NCBI RefSeq assembly: GCF_013267355.1
Contig: NZ_CP053985.1
Location: 6,882,001-6,946,000, forward strand
Reading direction: 5' to 3'
From: Achromobacter pestifer
GTDB taxonomy: Bacteria > Pseudomonadota > Gammaproteobacteria > Burkholderiales > Burkholderiaceae_B
DNA length: 64,000 nt
Positions within the stretch are counted from its first letter, which is position 1. Every line of letters begins with the position of its first letter. The notes under the pieces were generated by a model, which ran no database searches, had not been told where the DNA came from, and saw only the letters and a list, made by a program, of their open reading frames with translations. The position numbers and the translations under genes were made by a program. Positions 27,800 through 40,359 of this stretch are shown here, in pieces.

Positions 27800-28405
27800 A
27801 TGCGCCGCCCTCCCCGCGACCAAGCCGGCTTCACGCTGATCGAAGTGCTGGTGGCCCTGGCGCTGATGGCGCTGGTCAGCCTGATGGCCTGGCGCGGCCT
27901 GGCCAGCGTGTCGAGCGCCCGCGAGCGGATCGAGGAACAGGCCGAGGACATCGACGCCATCGTCCGCACGCTGGGCCAGATGGCGCGCGATGTCGAACTC
28001 TCGTACACCGGCCCCGGCTTCGAACCGGCGGGCCTGGACGCGCAAGCCTATACCAGCGGCCTGCGCCTGCTGCGCCGTGCAAGCGACGGCCCCGTATTCG
28101 AGATCCTGCGCCCCGACCCCGACGGCAACGGCCTGTGGCAGCGCGTGCAATGGCAGGTGCGCAAGGACGGTCTGTGGCGCGCCAGCGGGCCAGCGGCGGC
28201 GCGCAGCCCCTTGCCGGCCGCCAGCGACGGCATCCTGCTGCTGCCCGGCACGCGCGCCCTGAAGCTGCGCGCCTGGGTGCCGGGGTCGGGCTGGGTGGAC
28301 GGCGACGCCAGCCTGGCCGCCTCCCCCGCCGGCCTGGAGATCACGCTGGAACGCGGCTCCCCAGGCGCCCCCGAGCGCTACACCCGCGTGCTGGAGCTGC
28401 CATGA
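27800..28405 (+). CDS. gspJ: Type II secretion minor pseudopilin GspJ
   Basis: Minor pseudopilin of 201 residues with peptidase site QAG-FTLIEVLVALALMALVSLM and the GspJ body (QMARDVELSYTG, LRLLRRAS, WQVRKDGLWR). ATG 27800 gives the short leader expected of a prepilin. Its stop overlaps the gspK start by four bases. With GspI and GspK it forms the pseudopilus tip complex. Confidence 0.94.
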   Translation: MRRPPRDQAGFTLIEVLVALALMALVSLMAWRGLASVSSARERIEEQAEDIDAIVRTLGQMARDVELSYTGPGFEPAGLDAQAYTSGLRLLRRASDGPVFEILRPDPDGNGLWQRVQWQVRKDGLWRASGPAAARSPLPAASDGILLLPGTRALKLRAWVPGSGWVDGDASLAASPAGLEITLERGSPGAPERYTRVLELP

Positions 28406-29349
28406 TGCCGCCGCGCACTGCCACGGAAAGCGGCGCGGCCGTCATCAGCGCGCTCATCATCGTCGCCATCGTCGCGGCATTGACCACCGGCCTGTTCCAG
28501 CGCCAGACCGCCAGCACGCGGCGCGTGGAAAACGAGATGGCGCGAGTGCAGGCGCGCGCCATGCTGGCGGGCGGCATAGACTGGGCCCGCCTGATCGTGC
28601 GCGACCACAGCCGGCGCGAGCCCACCACCCGCGGCGACCAGATCTGGGCCACCCCGCTGCTGGACACGCGCATCGAGCGGCCTGGCGACGAACGCGTCGC
28701 CGTGTTCTCCGGCCGCGTGCAGGACGAGCAAGGCAAGTACAACCTCTACAACCTGGCGAACCATGGCGTGCCGCAGCCCGAGCAGGAGCTGGTGCTGCGC
28801 CGGCTGCTGAACACCCTGCAGCTGCCGGACACGCTGGCCGCGCGCATGGTGGATGTGATGTCGGCCGCGCAGCCTCCGGCGCTGCCTGCCGACGCACCCT
28901 CCGCGCCGCCGGGACGGCCCGCGCCCGACGCCCGCGCGCCCCTGCCGCGCGGCGTGGACGAAGTGGCCGCCCTGCTCTCGCTGGATCCGGCAGTGCGCAA
29001 TGAGCTGCGCCGCACCATGACGGTGCTGCCCGCGGCCACCACCGTCAATGTCAACACCGCGCCGGCCGAGGTGCTTGCGGCGCTGGCGCCCGGCCTGTCG
29101 CTCAGCCAGGCCCGCTCCATGGCGGGCGAACGCGACCGCGGCAACTGGTTCAACAATTCCGGCGACTTCGCCAACCGCCTGGCCGGCGCGGGCGTGAAGA
29201 CGCCTGCGCCCGCCGTGACCACCACCAGCGGCTGGTTCCTGGCCAGCGGCACCGTGGCCTACGAGCGCGCGCGCATCTCCATGCAGGTGCTGCTGCGCAG
29301 TTCGCCGCCCGCGGCCCCCGACACCTTATGGACTAGAGAAATTCCTTGA
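28402..29349 (+). CDS. gspK: Type II secretion minor pseudopilin GspK
   Basis: Large minor pseudopilin of 315 residues. The N-terminus ESGAAVISALIIVAIVAAL lacks the Glu at +5, which is usual for the tip subunit GspK. The signature QDEQGKYNLYNLANHG and the helix-hairpin-helix-like NVNTAPAEVLAAL are present. A Pro/Ala-rich insert lies at ~155-180. ATG 28402 overlaps the gspJ stop by four bases; a second ATG follows at once. Confidence 0.94.
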   Translation: MMPPRTATESGAAVISALIIVAIVAALTTGLFQRQTASTRRVENEMARVQARAMLAGGIDWARLIVRDHSRREPTTRGDQIWATPLLDTRIERPGDERVAVFSGRVQDEQGKYNLYNLANHGVPQPEQELVLRRLLNTLQLPDTLAARMVDVMSAAQPPALPADAPSAPPGRPAPDARAPLPRGVDEVAALLSLDPAVRNELRRTMTVLPAATTVNVNTAPAEVLAALAPGLSLSQARSMAGERDRGNWFNNSGDFANRLAGAGVKTPAPAVTTTSGWFLASGTVAYERARISMQVLLRSSPPAAPDTLWTREIP

Positions 29350-30338
29350 AGAACATCCTGCGCCTTGCGCTGCCGCCACTGGACGAATTCAGCTCCGGCT
29401 CCCTGCTGCCCTATGCCTGGTTCGACCGCCGCGGCCACTGCGCCCGCCAGGGCGAGCTGACGCTTGAAGCCATGGGCCATGCCTTTCCCCACGCCGCTTG
29501 CGAAGCCGTGCTGCACCCCGCGGACGTCATCGCCACCAGCGTGCAGATCCCCGCGGTGGCACGCGCCCGCTACGCCGCCGCCGTCCACGGGGCGCTGGAA
29601 CCGTTGGTGCTCAGCGACCTGGACTCACTCGCTATCGGCCATGGCCCGCGCGCCGCGGACGGCACGGTCCCGCTGGCCTGGGCCGCGCGCGAACCCGTGC
29701 GCCGCGCCTGGGGCCTGCTGAACGCGCAAGGACTGCGCGCGCACGCGCTCATCGCGCCGCAGACCCTGGGATCCGATACCACTGCGCCGCTGCGCGATCC
29801 CGCCGACCCGCGTTGGCTCGCGCCCACGCCTTCGTGGTCGCTGGCCATGCCGCAGCTGGCGCCGGCCCGCGTCTCGGCCTGGCGTCCCGTCTGGCGCTGG
29901 GGCGCGGCCGCGGCGGTCGTCTGGATCGGCGGCCTGAATCTGTACGCTTCGCAGCTGTACACCGAAGCCGATGCGTTGCGCAACGGCATGCGCACGCAGG
30001 TGCTGGCCGCCTTTCCCGACCTGCCGGTGGTGCTGGATCCGCCGCGCCAGGCGCAGCAGGGCCTGGACGCGCTGCAGGCCAACCGCGGCGCGGCCAATGC
30101 CGCCGACTTCCTGCCCCTGGCCCGCGCCGCGGCCCAGGCCCTGCCCTTCGCCGCCGACAAGGTGGCCCGCCTGGGCTACGCCGAACAGGCGCTGACGCTG
30201 CAGCTGGCCGACGCCGGCGAACAGTCGCAACGCGTCGCGGAAACCCCCGCGCTGATCCAGCAAGCCGCCGCACTGGGCCTGAAGCTCGAACGCGGCGATA
30301 ACGACAACACCTGGCGCATCGTGCGCGCGCAACCATGA
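29346..30338 (+). CDS. gspL: Type II secretion assembly protein GspL
   Basis: Inner-membrane protein of 330 residues that anchors the GspE ATPase. It has a cytoplasmic actin-like domain (~1-180), one membrane segment (~187-203, WGAAAAVVWIGGLNLYAS) and a periplasmic ferredoxin-like end. The start codon is TTG at 29346, overlapping the gspK stop by four bases; no better ATG lies nearby. The sequence is diverged but position, topology and length fit. Confidence 0.88.
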   Translation: MKNILRLALPPLDEFSSGSLLPYAWFDRRGHCARQGELTLEAMGHAFPHAACEAVLHPADVIATSVQIPAVARARYAAAVHGALEPLVLSDLDSLAIGHGPRAADGTVPLAWAAREPVRRAWGLLNAQGLRAHALIAPQTLGSDTTAPLRDPADPRWLAPTPSWSLAMPQLAPARVSAWRPVWRWGAAAAVVWIGGLNLYASQLYTEADALRNGMRTQVLAAFPDLPVVLDPPRQAQQGLDALQANRGAANAADFLPLARAAAQALPFAADKVARLGYAEQALTLQLADAGEQSQRVAETPALIQQAAALGLKLERGDNDNTWRIVRAQP

Positions 30339-30919
30339 AACTCCCGCAAGCCCTGCATGCGGCCAGGCAGTCGCTGGCCAAGACCCTCACGCCCGCGCTG
30401 ACGCGCGCCGGGCAACGCTATCGGGCGCTGGCGCCGCGCGAGCGCCGGCTGGTAAGCGCCGCCGGCCTGCTGCTGGGCGCGGCGCTGGTCTTCGTCACGC
30501 TGATCGAACCGCCCTTGAACACACTGCGCAAGCTACAAGCGGAATTGCCCGCGCTGCGCGGCCAGGCGGCCACGGTCGCCGACCTGACCGCGCAAGCCGG
30601 CGCCTTGCGGCATAAGTCCGCCGCGCCCGCCGGCGCCATGCCCAGCGCCGCGGAGCTGGGCGCCTCGCTCGAACGCGCCGGACTGACCGCGGAGTTATGG
30701 ACGCTGGGCGAGCCCGAACAGGGTCCCGGCGTGCTGCTGACACTGAAGCAGGCGCCTTCTTCGGCCTTGCTGCGCTGGTTGGACGGCGCGGCGCGCGACT
30801 GGGGGCTCGCCGTCAAACAGGTGGACCTCACCCGCGCCGCCAACGCCAACGGCAGGCCGCTGCCCGGCCTGGTCAATGGCAAGGTCAGCCTGGCGGCGCC
30901 GCAAGCTGAGCGGGGTTGA
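30335..30919 (+). CDS. gspM: Type II secretion protein GspM
   Basis: Inner-membrane protein of 194 residues that partners GspL. It has a short cytoplasmic start with the RYRALAPRERRLVS motif of the family, a membrane segment (~48-66, AGLLLGAALVFVTLIEPP) and a small periplasmic domain. It overlaps gspL by four bases. Confidence 0.9.
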   Translation: MKLPQALHAARQSLAKTLTPALTRAGQRYRALAPRERRLVSAAGLLLGAALVFVTLIEPPLNTLRKLQAELPALRGQAATVADLTAQAGALRHKSAAPAGAMPSAAELGASLERAGLTAELWTLGEPEQGPGVLLTLKQAPSSALLRWLDGAARDWGLAVKQVDLTRAANANGRPLPGLVNGKVSLAAPQAERG

Positions 30920-30920
30920 A

Positions 30921-31673
30921 ATGTCCGGATTCCGCCTCTCCAAGCGTTCCGCCGCGTTGCTGCTGGCAGGCTGCGCTTGCGCAGCGGCAGCGGCCGTCAC
31001 CGTGCTACCCGCGCGCTGGTTGCTGGTCCTGCTGCCGGACAAAGCGCCGGTCACGCTGGCCGACGCCAGCGGCACCTTGTGGCAAGGCAGCGCCTGGATC
31101 GCGCTGGGACCTCCCGGCGCGCGCCGCATGCTGCCGCAGCCGGTGCAGTGGCAATGGCGCTGGGACGCGCTGGCCCTGGATATCTCGCATCCCTGGCTGC
31201 AAGGCCCCTTGCGCGCGACGCCCGGCTGGAACGGCATATCGCTGCCAGCCCAGTCGCTGCGCGCGCCCGCTTCCATCCTGTCCGCGCTGGGCGCGCCGTG
31301 GAACACCATCGCCCCCCAGGGCACCCTGGAAATCCGCTGGCAGCCCCTGCGGCTGGGCGCGGCCCTGCCCGCCGGCCCCGTGGCCGAATTGCGCTGGCGC
31401 AACGCCAGCACCGCGCTGACGCCGGTCGCGCCCGTGGGGTCGTATCTGCTGCGGGTGCAAGGCGGCAAGGCCGGCGCCACGCTGGCCCTGAGTACGGAAA
31501 GCGGCTTGCTGGACGTCAGCGGCCAGGGCAGCGCCGGCGGGCGCGGCGGCCTGAAGTTCCAGGGCCAGGCGACCTACGCCGGCGCCGCGCGCGAGGCGGA
31601 TCGGGCGGCGCTGGACGGACTGCTGTCGGCGCTGGGACGGCGTTCGGGGGATGTTACGACCTTCGGGACATGA
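30921..31673 (+). CDS. gspN: Type II secretion protein GspN
   Basis: Inner-membrane-anchored protein of 250 residues with one N-terminal membrane segment (ALLLAGCACAAAAAVTVLPA) and the GspN/PulN block VTLADASGTLWQGSAW. ATG 30921 begins one base after the gspM stop and was preferred to an upstream ATG inside gspM. It is the last gene of the gspC-N run. GspN is accessory in many T2SS. Confidence 0.88.
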   Translation: MSGFRLSKRSAALLLAGCACAAAAAVTVLPARWLLVLLPDKAPVTLADASGTLWQGSAWIALGPPGARRMLPQPVQWQWRWDALALDISHPWLQGPLRATPGWNGISLPAQSLRAPASILSALGAPWNTIAPQGTLEIRWQPLRLGAALPAGPVAELRWRNASTALTPVAPVGSYLLRVQGGKAGATLALSTESGLLDVSGQGSAGGRGGLKFQGQATYAGAAREADRAALDGLLSALGRRSGDVTTFGT

Positions 31674-31704
31674 CCCCCGGGGCAGTAGTCTTACGCGATA
31701 AAAA

Positions 31705-31722
31705 TGTACGTTATTATGTACA
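31705..31722 (+). promoter_or_regulatory. YefM-type operator and -10 element
   Basis: TGTACG (31705-31710) and TGTACA (31717-31722) are 12 bases apart start to start. TGTACA cores at such spacing are known in the E. coli yefM operator. A near-consensus -10 (TATTAT, 31712-31717) lies between them. The site is 26-43 bases before the antitoxin start, so the antitoxin should repress its own promoter here. Confidence 0.6.
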
Positions 31723-31747
31723 AATATTCAGCACAGGGAGACCCGCC

Positions 31748-32050
31748 ATGAGCATCTCGTCCGCCGATGTGATTCCCTTGTCCCAAGCCAGGGCCAATTT
31801 GTCCGAGCTGGCCGATCAGGTCAAGTCCGGGGCTGAGAAAATCATCACCAAAAATGGTGAAAGCTACGTCGCGCTGATCGACGCCGAGCGGCTGGACTAC
31901 TACCACCGGCTGGAACAGGAACGCATCCACCTGTTGTTGATCGACGACGCAAGCCGGGGCTTGTCCGATGTTGTGGCCGGCAAGGTCAAGGACGCGCAGG
32001 GCGCGGTGTACGCTCTCAAGCGCCGCCGCGCGGCCAAGACCGCCCGCTGA
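31748..32050 (+). CDS. Phd/YefM-family antitoxin
   Basis: Antitoxin of 100 residues. The N-terminal ~60 residues carry the Phd/YefM DNA-binding fold (IPLSQARANLSELADQVKSG, then EKIITKNGESYVALIDAER). The C-terminal half should wrap and neutralise the toxin encoded eight bases downstream. Start ATG 31748 follows CAGGGAG. The pair lies between gspN and gspE with its own promoter, and the region is more AT-rich than its surroundings, suggesting insertion. Confidence 0.9.
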   Translation: MSISSADVIPLSQARANLSELADQVKSGAEKIITKNGESYVALIDAERLDYYHRLEQERIHLLLIDDASRGLSDVVAGKVKDAQGAVYALKRRRAAKTAR

Positions 32051-32058
32051 CCGGCATC

Positions 32059-32445
32059 GTGACAGCGAAACCTGCCGTCAAGCTCACCGCCCACTTCGAG
32101 CGCCAGCTTGAGGAGATCGAAGCCTTCCTCGCGGAGGCGGGAATGCCGCGCGCTTTCGACGCCTTGCTGGGTGAATTGGCCGAGGTGATCATCCCGAACC
32201 TGGCGGCCTTTCCCGACATGGGACGCCTGTTCCTGGAACGGCCCCCGCGTTCGGTGGAGGCCGCCAACGGCGTCACGCGCCTGGCCAAACAGCTTCAAGC
32301 GCTGGCCAAGGATGCGGAGCTGCGCGAATACGTGTCCGCGCACTACCTGATGCTGTACGCCCGGATCAAGAATCAGGTCTACCTGCTCTCAATCCGGCAT
32401 CACCGCCAGCTTTCCTTCGATTTTCCGGACCGCTGGCGGGCATAG
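32059..32445 (+). CDS. RelE/ParE-family toxin
   Basis: Toxin of 128 residues in the RelE/ParE superfamily (KLTAHFERQLEEIEAFLAEAG, then LMLYARIKNQVYLLSIRHHRQ near the C-terminus). The GTG start lies 8 bases after the antitoxin stop. Whether it cuts mRNA on ribosomes or poisons gyrase cannot be told. Its stop is 3 bases from the convergent gspE stop. Confidence 0.85.
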   Translation: MTAKPAVKLTAHFERQLEEIEAFLAEAGMPRAFDALLGELAEVIIPNLAAFPDMGRLFLERPPRSVEAANGVTRLAKQLQALAKDAELREYVSAHYLMLYARIKNQVYLLSIRHHRQLSFDFPDRWRA

Positions 32446-32448
32446 GCG

Positions 32449-33876
32449 CTAGGCGTCCCGCGTGACCCGCAGGATCTCCTCGGGCGAGGTCTGCCCGCTC
32501 TCCACCCAGCGCTGCCCGTCCTCGCGCATGGTCCGCATGCCCGACGCCGCGGCCGCGCGCCGCAGTTCGCGTTCGTCGCGTCCTTCGTGGATCAGCCGGC
32601 GCGCCTCGTCGTCCACCTTGAAAAGTTCGTGGATGCCGGAGCGCCCGCTGTAGCCCGTATGGTTGCAGGCCTCGCAGCCCACCGGATGGAACACGCGCGC
32701 GCCGTCCTGCATGGCCGGCTGCTTGCAGGCCGGGCAGAGCTTGCGCACCAGGCGCTGCGCCAGCACGCCCAATAGCGACGACGCCAGCAGGAAGGGTTCG
32801 ACCCCCATGTCGGTGAGCCGGGTCACGGCGGACACCGAGTCGTTGGTGTGCAGCGTGGCCAGCACCAGGTGGCCGGTCAACGAGGCCTGCACCGCGATCT
32901 GCGCGGTTTCGAGGTCGCGGATTTCGCCGATCATGATGACGTCGGGGTCCTGCCGCAGAATCGCGCGCAGGGCCAGCGCGAAGCTCATGTCGATCTTGGC
33001 GTTGACCTGCGTCTGGCCGATGCCGGCCAGGTCGTATTCAATCGGGTCCTCGACCGTGAGGATGTTGCTGGTGGAGGCGTCCAGGCGGCTCAGCGCGGCG
33101 TACAGCGTGGTGGTCTTGCCGCTGCCGGTGGGCCCCGTTACCAGCACGATGCCGTGCGGCTGGCGGATCAGCCGGTCCAGCTGGCCCAGCACGCCCGCGT
33201 CCATGCCCAGCTTCTCCAGCTGCAGCCGCCCCGCTTCCTTGTCCAGCAGGCGCAGCACCGCGCGTTCGCCGTGCCCGGTGGGCAAGGTGGACACGCGCAC
33301 GTCTATCGGCCGTCCGCCCACGCGCAGCGCAATCCGGCCGTCCTGCGGCAGACGCTTTTCGGCGATGTCCAGGTGCGCCATGATCTTGATGCGCGAGATC
33401 AGCGCGGCGTGCAGCGCCTTGCGCGGCGACACCACGTCGCGCAGGGTGCCGTCGACCCGGTAGCGCACCACCGAGTGGGTCTCGAAGGGTTCGATGTGGA
33501 TGTCGCTGGCGCCGTCGCGCGCCGCCTGGGCGAACAGCGCGTTGATCATGCGGATCACGGGCGCGTCGTCCTGGGCTTCCAGCAGGTCCGCCACTTCGGG
33601 CATGTCCTGCATCAGGCGGTCCAGGTCGATCTCGTTCTCGGCCACGCCCATCACCGAGGCGGCGTCCTCCGAGTGGCTGTAGGCCGCGGTCAGCAGGGTT
33701 TCCAGCGCCTCGTCCTCGATCTGCGCCAGTTCGATGTCGCCATGGCAGCGCCGGATCTCGCGCACCGCCCATTCCGGCGTGCGCGGGCTGACGGTCAGGC
33801 GGGCCTGGCCGCCGCGCAGCGACAGCACCGCGCGCTGTGCCCGGGCCCAGGCATAAGGCAGGGGGTGCGCGCTCAT
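32449..33876 (-). CDS. gspE: Type II secretion ATPase GspE
   Basis: Cytoplasmic assembly ATPase of 475 residues. It has an N2-type domain (~80-150), Walker [15 protein letters not shown] (~245), an Asp box and Walker B ([12 protein letters not shown]). The four-Cys zinc module is present (CPACK...GCEAC). It powers pseudopilus growth through GspL. It follows gspD on the minus strand with a four-base overlap, while its partners are on the plus strand. Confidence 0.97.
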   Translation of the reverse strand: MSAHPLPYAWARAQRAVLSLRGGQARLTVSPRTPEWAVREIRRCHGDIELAQIEDEALETLLTAAYSHSEDAASVMGVAENEIDLDRLMQDMPEVADLLEAQDDAPVIRMINALFAQAARDGASDIHIEPFETHSVVRYRVDGTLRDVVSPRKALHAALISRIKIMAHLDIAEKRLPQDGRIALRVGGRPIDVRVSTLPTGHGERAVLRLLDKEAGRLQLEKLGMDAGVLGQLDRLIRQPHGIVLVTGPTGSGKTTTLYAALSRLDASTSNILTVEDPIEYDLAGIGQTQVNAKIDMSFALALRAILRQDPDVIMIGEIRDLETAQIAVQASLTGHLVLATLHTNDSVSAVTRLTDMGVEPFLLASSLLGVLAQRLVRKLCPACKQPAMQDGARVFHPVGCEACNHTGYSGRSGIHELFKVDDEARRLIHEGRDERELRRAAAASGMRTMREDGQRWVESGQTSPEEILRVTRDA

Positions 33877-36245
33877 AGCAGCTTATCGGGGTCCACCGCC
33901 ACGCTGTGCATCAGCGTGCGCGACACGCGGATGGCGCCCGAGGCATCGCCCGCAGGCTCCATGCCGGGATACTGACGCACCGCGAAGGACTGCGCCGTGA
34001 CCGGCGCCGGCCGGCGCAGCGTTTCGGCCTGGTGTTCCGGCCGCAGGTCATAGGCGTTGTTCGACACCGTGGGCGCGGAGCCCGGCGGCGGCAGCATCGG
34101 CGCCTGCATGTCGGGCAGCGCCCAGTGCTGGCCTGGCTGCACGGCCGCCTGCGCGCGGCGCATGTAGTCGTAGCGGTCCATGGTGACGCCGGCCGTGCGG
34201 TTGGCGTCGCGCACCACGTAGGGGCGCAGGAACACCATCAGGTTGGTCTTGGTGCGCTTGCGCGAGTCGTAGCGGAACAGCGAGCCGATCACGGGCAAGG
34301 ATCCCAGAAGCGGCACGCTGTTGGTGGAGAGCGTGACGTTGTCTTCCAGCAGGCCGCCCAGCACGATGATCTGGCCGTCATCGATCAGCACACTGGTGTC
34401 GATGGCGCGCTTGTTGGTCACGATGCCGGTGGTGGCGTTGGAGCGGCTTTCGTCGATGCTGCTGACTTCCTGGTAGATGTCCAGCTTGACCGCGCCGCCC
34501 TCGGAAATCTGCGGCCGGATGTTCAGCTTCAGGCCCACGTCCTCGCGTTCGATGGTCTGGAACGGATTGGTGCTGCCGTTGCTGCCCGAGGTCACGTACT
34601 GCCCGGTCACGAACGGCACGGTCTTGCCCACCAGGATGCTGGCGGACTGGTTGTCCAGCGTCAGCAGATTGGGCGTGGACAGGATGTTGGCTTCACCGGT
34701 GTTCTCCATCGCGCGCGCCAGCACGCCCAGGTTGATCACCTTGTTGCCCAGCACGTCGACGGTGCCCTTGACCACCCCCAGGCTCAGGCCGCTGCCGATG
34801 CCGTCGATGGTGGTCGGGCCCTTGCCGGTGATGCCGCTGCCGCCCAGGTTGGTGCCGCCGATGAAGCTGGTGCCGTCGCTGTTGATGTTGCCGGCGCCCG
34901 TCATCCACTGGATGCCGAACTCCGCCGCCTTGGCCTCGCTGACTTCGACGATCAGGCTTTCCACCAGCACCTGCGCGCGGCGCTGGTCGAGCTGGTCGAT
35001 GACTTCGCGCAGGCTGCGGTACAGCGGCTCGGGCGCGGAAATGATGAGCGAGTTGGTGGCCGGGTCGGCCTGGATGGTGGCGCCGCCCGCCGAATACGAC
35101 ACGGCCTGCGTGCTGTTGTCTTCCCGCGAGATGCGTTCCTGCTCGCCCGACAGCCCGCCCTTGTTCGAACCGGACATACCGGCCATGCCCTGCCCCGCCT
35201 GGGCTGCCATGCCCGCCGCGGCGTTCTGCGGGCGCGCCCCGCCCTGCGCGCCCGCGCCGCCGCTGGCGCCGCCCGTGGCGCCGGGCGCGGAATTCGCCTG
35301 CCCGGTCAGCAACCCGCCCAGCACCTCGGCGATGCGCGTGGCCTGCGCATTGCGCATGTAGACCACGTGCAGGTTGCCGGCGCGGTTCTGCTGCGCGTCC
35401 AGCTTCATGATGAGCTCGCGCGCCAGCCGCGTGCGCGCCGGGCTGCCGGAGCGCACCAGCACGCTGTTGCTGCGCGGATCGGCCACCACGGCGATGCGCT
35501 GGGTCGGATCGCTGCTTTGCGTGTCCAACAGCTGCGAAGCCAGGATGGCGAGGTCGGTGGCGATGGCCGAACGCACTGGCACCACGTCGGTGTCGATGGA
35601 ACTGGGCACGTCGATGCGCGCGATGACCTGCGCGATCCGCTCCAGGTTGTCGGCGTAGTCGGTGACGACCAGCGTGTTGTTGCCGGGATAGGCGTTGATC
35701 GGGTTGTTGGGCGGCACCATGGGGCGCAGCACCGGCACCAGGTTGGCGGCGTTCTCGTACTTCAGCGGAAATACGCGGGTCAGCATTTCACCGCTGCTGC
35801 CCTTGGCGAACGCGGACACGGGCACCGGTCCGCGGCCCGCGGCGCCGGCCTGCGCCCCGCCCACGGCTTGCGCCGGGCGTCCATTGCCCGCCACCACGCT
35901 GCCTTGCAGCTTGCCGTCGGCCTCCGGCACCACGCGCGTCACGCCGTCGACCTCGACGATGGCAAAGCCCTGCATGCGCAGCGCGCCCGTCAACATCGAC
36001 AGGGCCTGCGCGCTGTCCACGGGACGGTCCGACACCAGCGTGAGCTTGCCCTTGACGCGCGGATCCACCAGGAAGTTGCGCTGCGTAAACAGCGACAGCG
36101 CGCGCAGCACGGCGGGGATGTCGGTGTCGACGAAATTCAGACTGACGCGATTGTCGGTCTGTTGAGCATGGGCCGTGCGGGACGCGGGTCCGAGCTGGCT
36201 TGCGGCTAGTAGTACCGCAAGGCTGAATTGCGCAATATGACGCAT
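33873..36245 (-). CDS. gspD: Type II secretion outer-membrane secretin GspD
   Basis: Secretin of 790 residues. A Sec signal ([21 protein letters not shown]) is followed by N0-N3 domains ([51 protein letters not shown]). A Gly/Ala-rich linker spans ~335-385. The C-terminal secretin domain has [12 protein letters not shown] and [11 protein letters not shown] 36245 was chosen for the signal peptide; the frame is open to 36335. It is the first gene of the gspDE pair and divergent from gspF. Confidence 0.96.
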   Translation of the reverse strand: MRHIAQFSLAVLLAASQLGPASRTAHAQQTDNRVSLNFVDTDIPAVLRALSLFTQRNFLVDPRVKGKLTLVSDRPVDSAQALSMLTGALRMQGFAIVEVDGVTRVVPEADGKLQGSVVAGNGRPAQAVGGAQAGAAGRGPVPVSAFAKGSSGEMLTRVFPLKYENAANLVPVLRPMVPPNNPINAYPGNNTLVVTDYADNLERIAQVIARIDVPSSIDTDVVPVRSAIATDLAILASQLLDTQSSDPTQRIAVVADPRSNSVLVRSGSPARTRLARELIMKLDAQQNRAGNLHVVYMRNAQATRIAEVLGGLLTGQANSAPGATGGASGGAGAQGGARPQNAAAGMAAQAGQGMAGMSGSNKGGLSGEQERISREDNSTQAVSYSAGGATIQADPATNSLIISAPEPLYRSLREVIDQLDQRRAQVLVESLIVEVSEAKAAEFGIQWMTGAGNINSDGTSFIGGTNLGGSGITGKGPTTIDGIGSGLSLGVVKGTVDVLGNKVINLGVLARAMENTGEANILSTPNLLTLDNQSASILVGKTVPFVTGQYVTSGSNGSTNPFQTIEREDVGLKLNIRPQISEGGAVKLDIYQEVSSIDESRSNATTGIVTNKRAIDTSVLIDDGQIIVLGGLLEDNVTLSTNSVPLLGSLPVIGSLFRYDSRKRTKTNLMVFLRPYVVRDANRTAGVTMDRYDYMRRAQAAVQPGQHWALPDMQAPMLPPPGSAPTVSNNAYDLRPEHQAETLRRPAPVTAQSFAVRQYPGMEPAGDASGAIRVSRTLMHSVAVDPDKLL

Positions 36246-36421
36246 GACGTGATAGGTGCCTGAAACGTGAAATCGTGTGAAAAAACGTGAAAGCGCGTCG
36301 GAGTATACGGGGTGACAGTGCAACACTACGGTCATAATCCGCAGGCATCGTAGCGGCCTTGAAACCCTTTAAATTCGGGGCTTTGCGCGTGTTTTGAATG
36401 CGCGCGGCCGATGCTTTCCAG

Positions 36422-37627
36422 ATGCCTTCCTTCCGTTACGAAGCCACCGACGCGCTGGGCAAGATCGTGCGCGGCACGATCGACGCCGACAGCGAGCGCG
36501 GCGCCCGCAACCAGCTGCGCGGACGCGGCCTGCTGCCGCTGTCCACGTCCCTGGCGGCGCGCGCCGAAGGGTTCGGCGCCGCGCTGCGCACGCGCCTGTC
36601 GGATGCCGACCTGGCCTGGCTGACGCGCCAGCTCGCCAGCCTGCTGGCCGCGAGCCTGCCGCTGGACGCGGCCCTGAGCGCCACGCTGGAACAGGCCGAG
36701 AAGAAACACATCGCCGCCACCCTGGGCGGCGTGCGCGACGATGTGCGCGCGGGCCACAAGCTGTCGGCCGCCCTGGCCGCGCGGCCGCGCGACTTCCCCG
36801 AGATCTACCGCGCGCTGATCGGCGCCGGCGAGGAATCGGGCGATCTGGCGCAAGTGATGGAAAAGCTGGCGGACTACATCGAGGAGCGCAATGCCTTGCG
36901 CAGCAAGGTGCTGACGGCCTTCATCTATCCGGCGGTGGTGGCCTGCGTGTCGGTGATCATCGTGATCTTCCTGCTGGGCTATGTGGTGCCGCAGGTAGTG
37001 TCGGCGTTCAGCCAGGCCAAGCAGGAGCTGCCGCTGCTGACGCGCATCATGCTGGCGCTGTCGGACTATGTGCGCGAATGGGGCGTGGCGACCGGCGCGG
37101 CGCTGGCCGCGGCCGTCGCGCTGTGGCGCTACGCGCTGCGCGCGCCCGCCGCGCGGCGCGCCTGGCATGCGCGCGTGCTGAAGCTGCCCTTGGCGGGGCG
37201 CTTCGTGCTGGGCGTGAATGCCGCGCGCTTCGCGTCCACGCTGGCGATACTTTCAGGCAGCGGCGTGGCGTTGCTGACGGCGCTGGAGGCGGCGCGCCGC
37301 ACCCTGGGCAACGACGTGCTGCGCCAGGCCGTGGATGAAGCCTCGGCGCGCGTGCGCGAAGGCGCCTCGCTGTCGGCCTCGCTGGGCGCGCAAAAGGTGT
37401 TCCCGTCGCTGCTGGTGCATCTGATCGCCAGCGGCGAGAAGACCGGCCGCCTGCCCGAACTGCTGGACCGGGGCGCACAGAACCTGTCGCGCGACCTGGA
37501 GCGGCGCGCCATGGCCATGACGGCGCTGCTGGAGCCGGCGCTGATCCTGCTGATGGGGGGATTCGTGCTGCTGATCGTGCTGGCGGTGATGAGCCCGATC
37601 CTGGAGATGAACCAGCTCATCCGCTAG
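36422..37627 (+). CDS. gspF: Type II secretion inner-membrane platform protein GspF
   Basis: Polytopic platform protein of 401 residues with two T2SSF domains (~70-190 and ~270-395) and three membrane helices near 170-190, 220-240 and 375-395. The N-terminus PSFRYEATDALGKIVRGTID and the block ALIGAGEESGDLAQVMEKLA are typical. ATG 36422 was chosen for the family start. It is divergent from gspDE, with 176 bases of shared promoter region between them. The prepilin peptidase gene (gspO/pilD) is not in the window. Confidence 0.96.
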   Translation: MPSFRYEATDALGKIVRGTIDADSERGARNQLRGRGLLPLSTSLAARAEGFGAALRTRLSDADLAWLTRQLASLLAASLPLDAALSATLEQAEKKHIAATLGGVRDDVRAGHKLSAALAARPRDFPEIYRALIGAGEESGDLAQVMEKLADYIEERNALRSKVLTAFIYPAVVACVSVIIVIFLLGYVVPQVVSAFSQAKQELPLLTRIMLALSDYVREWGVATGAALAAAVALWRYALRAPAARRAWHARVLKLPLAGRFVLGVNAARFASTLAILSGSGVALLTALEAARRTLGNDVLRQAVDEASARVREGASLSASLGAQKVFPSLLVHLIASGEKTGRLPELLDRGAQNLSRDLERRAMAMTALLEPALILLMGGFVLLIVLAVMSPILEMNQLIR

Positions 37628-37642
37628 GGCGGAAAATGCGTT

Positions 37643-37730
37643 GCGGGCTTGGTGCGGCAAGATCCTCGCCGCGCCAAGCCCGCAGAATCCCGCTGCGGTC
37701 TCGCGGCTGCCGGCGAATCCGGTCAGCCGC
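37643..37730. terminator. Two hairpins between convergent gspF and glnB
   Basis: GCGGGCTTGG...CCAAGCCCGC (37643-37683) has perfect 10-bp arms and an inner GCGGC/GCCGC stem. On the minus strand it is followed by AACGCATTTTCC, a weak U-rich tail. A second stem GCGGCTG...CAGCCGC lies at 37703-37730. Together they probably end both transcripts. Confidence 0.5.
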
Positions 37731-37744
37731 AAGTCCCATGGAAC

Positions 37745-40269
<2,525 letters not shown>

Positions 40270-40359
40270 CGGGTCTATCGCCTGGGATTTCAACGCCTGG
40301 ATTATCTCACGGGGCCACCCGCCGGCCCCGCCCCGGCGCCCTGCCGCGCCCGCTGTGCG

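Noticed and set aside
30977..32050. One fused frame joining part of gspN to the antitoxin
   Set aside because: The first part is out of frame with gspN. The antitoxin has its own ATG at 31748, a ribosome site and an operator.
33906..36209. 767-codon plus-strand open frame
   Set aside because: Antisense to gspD, which has clear secretin domains; the frame has no recognisable protein features.
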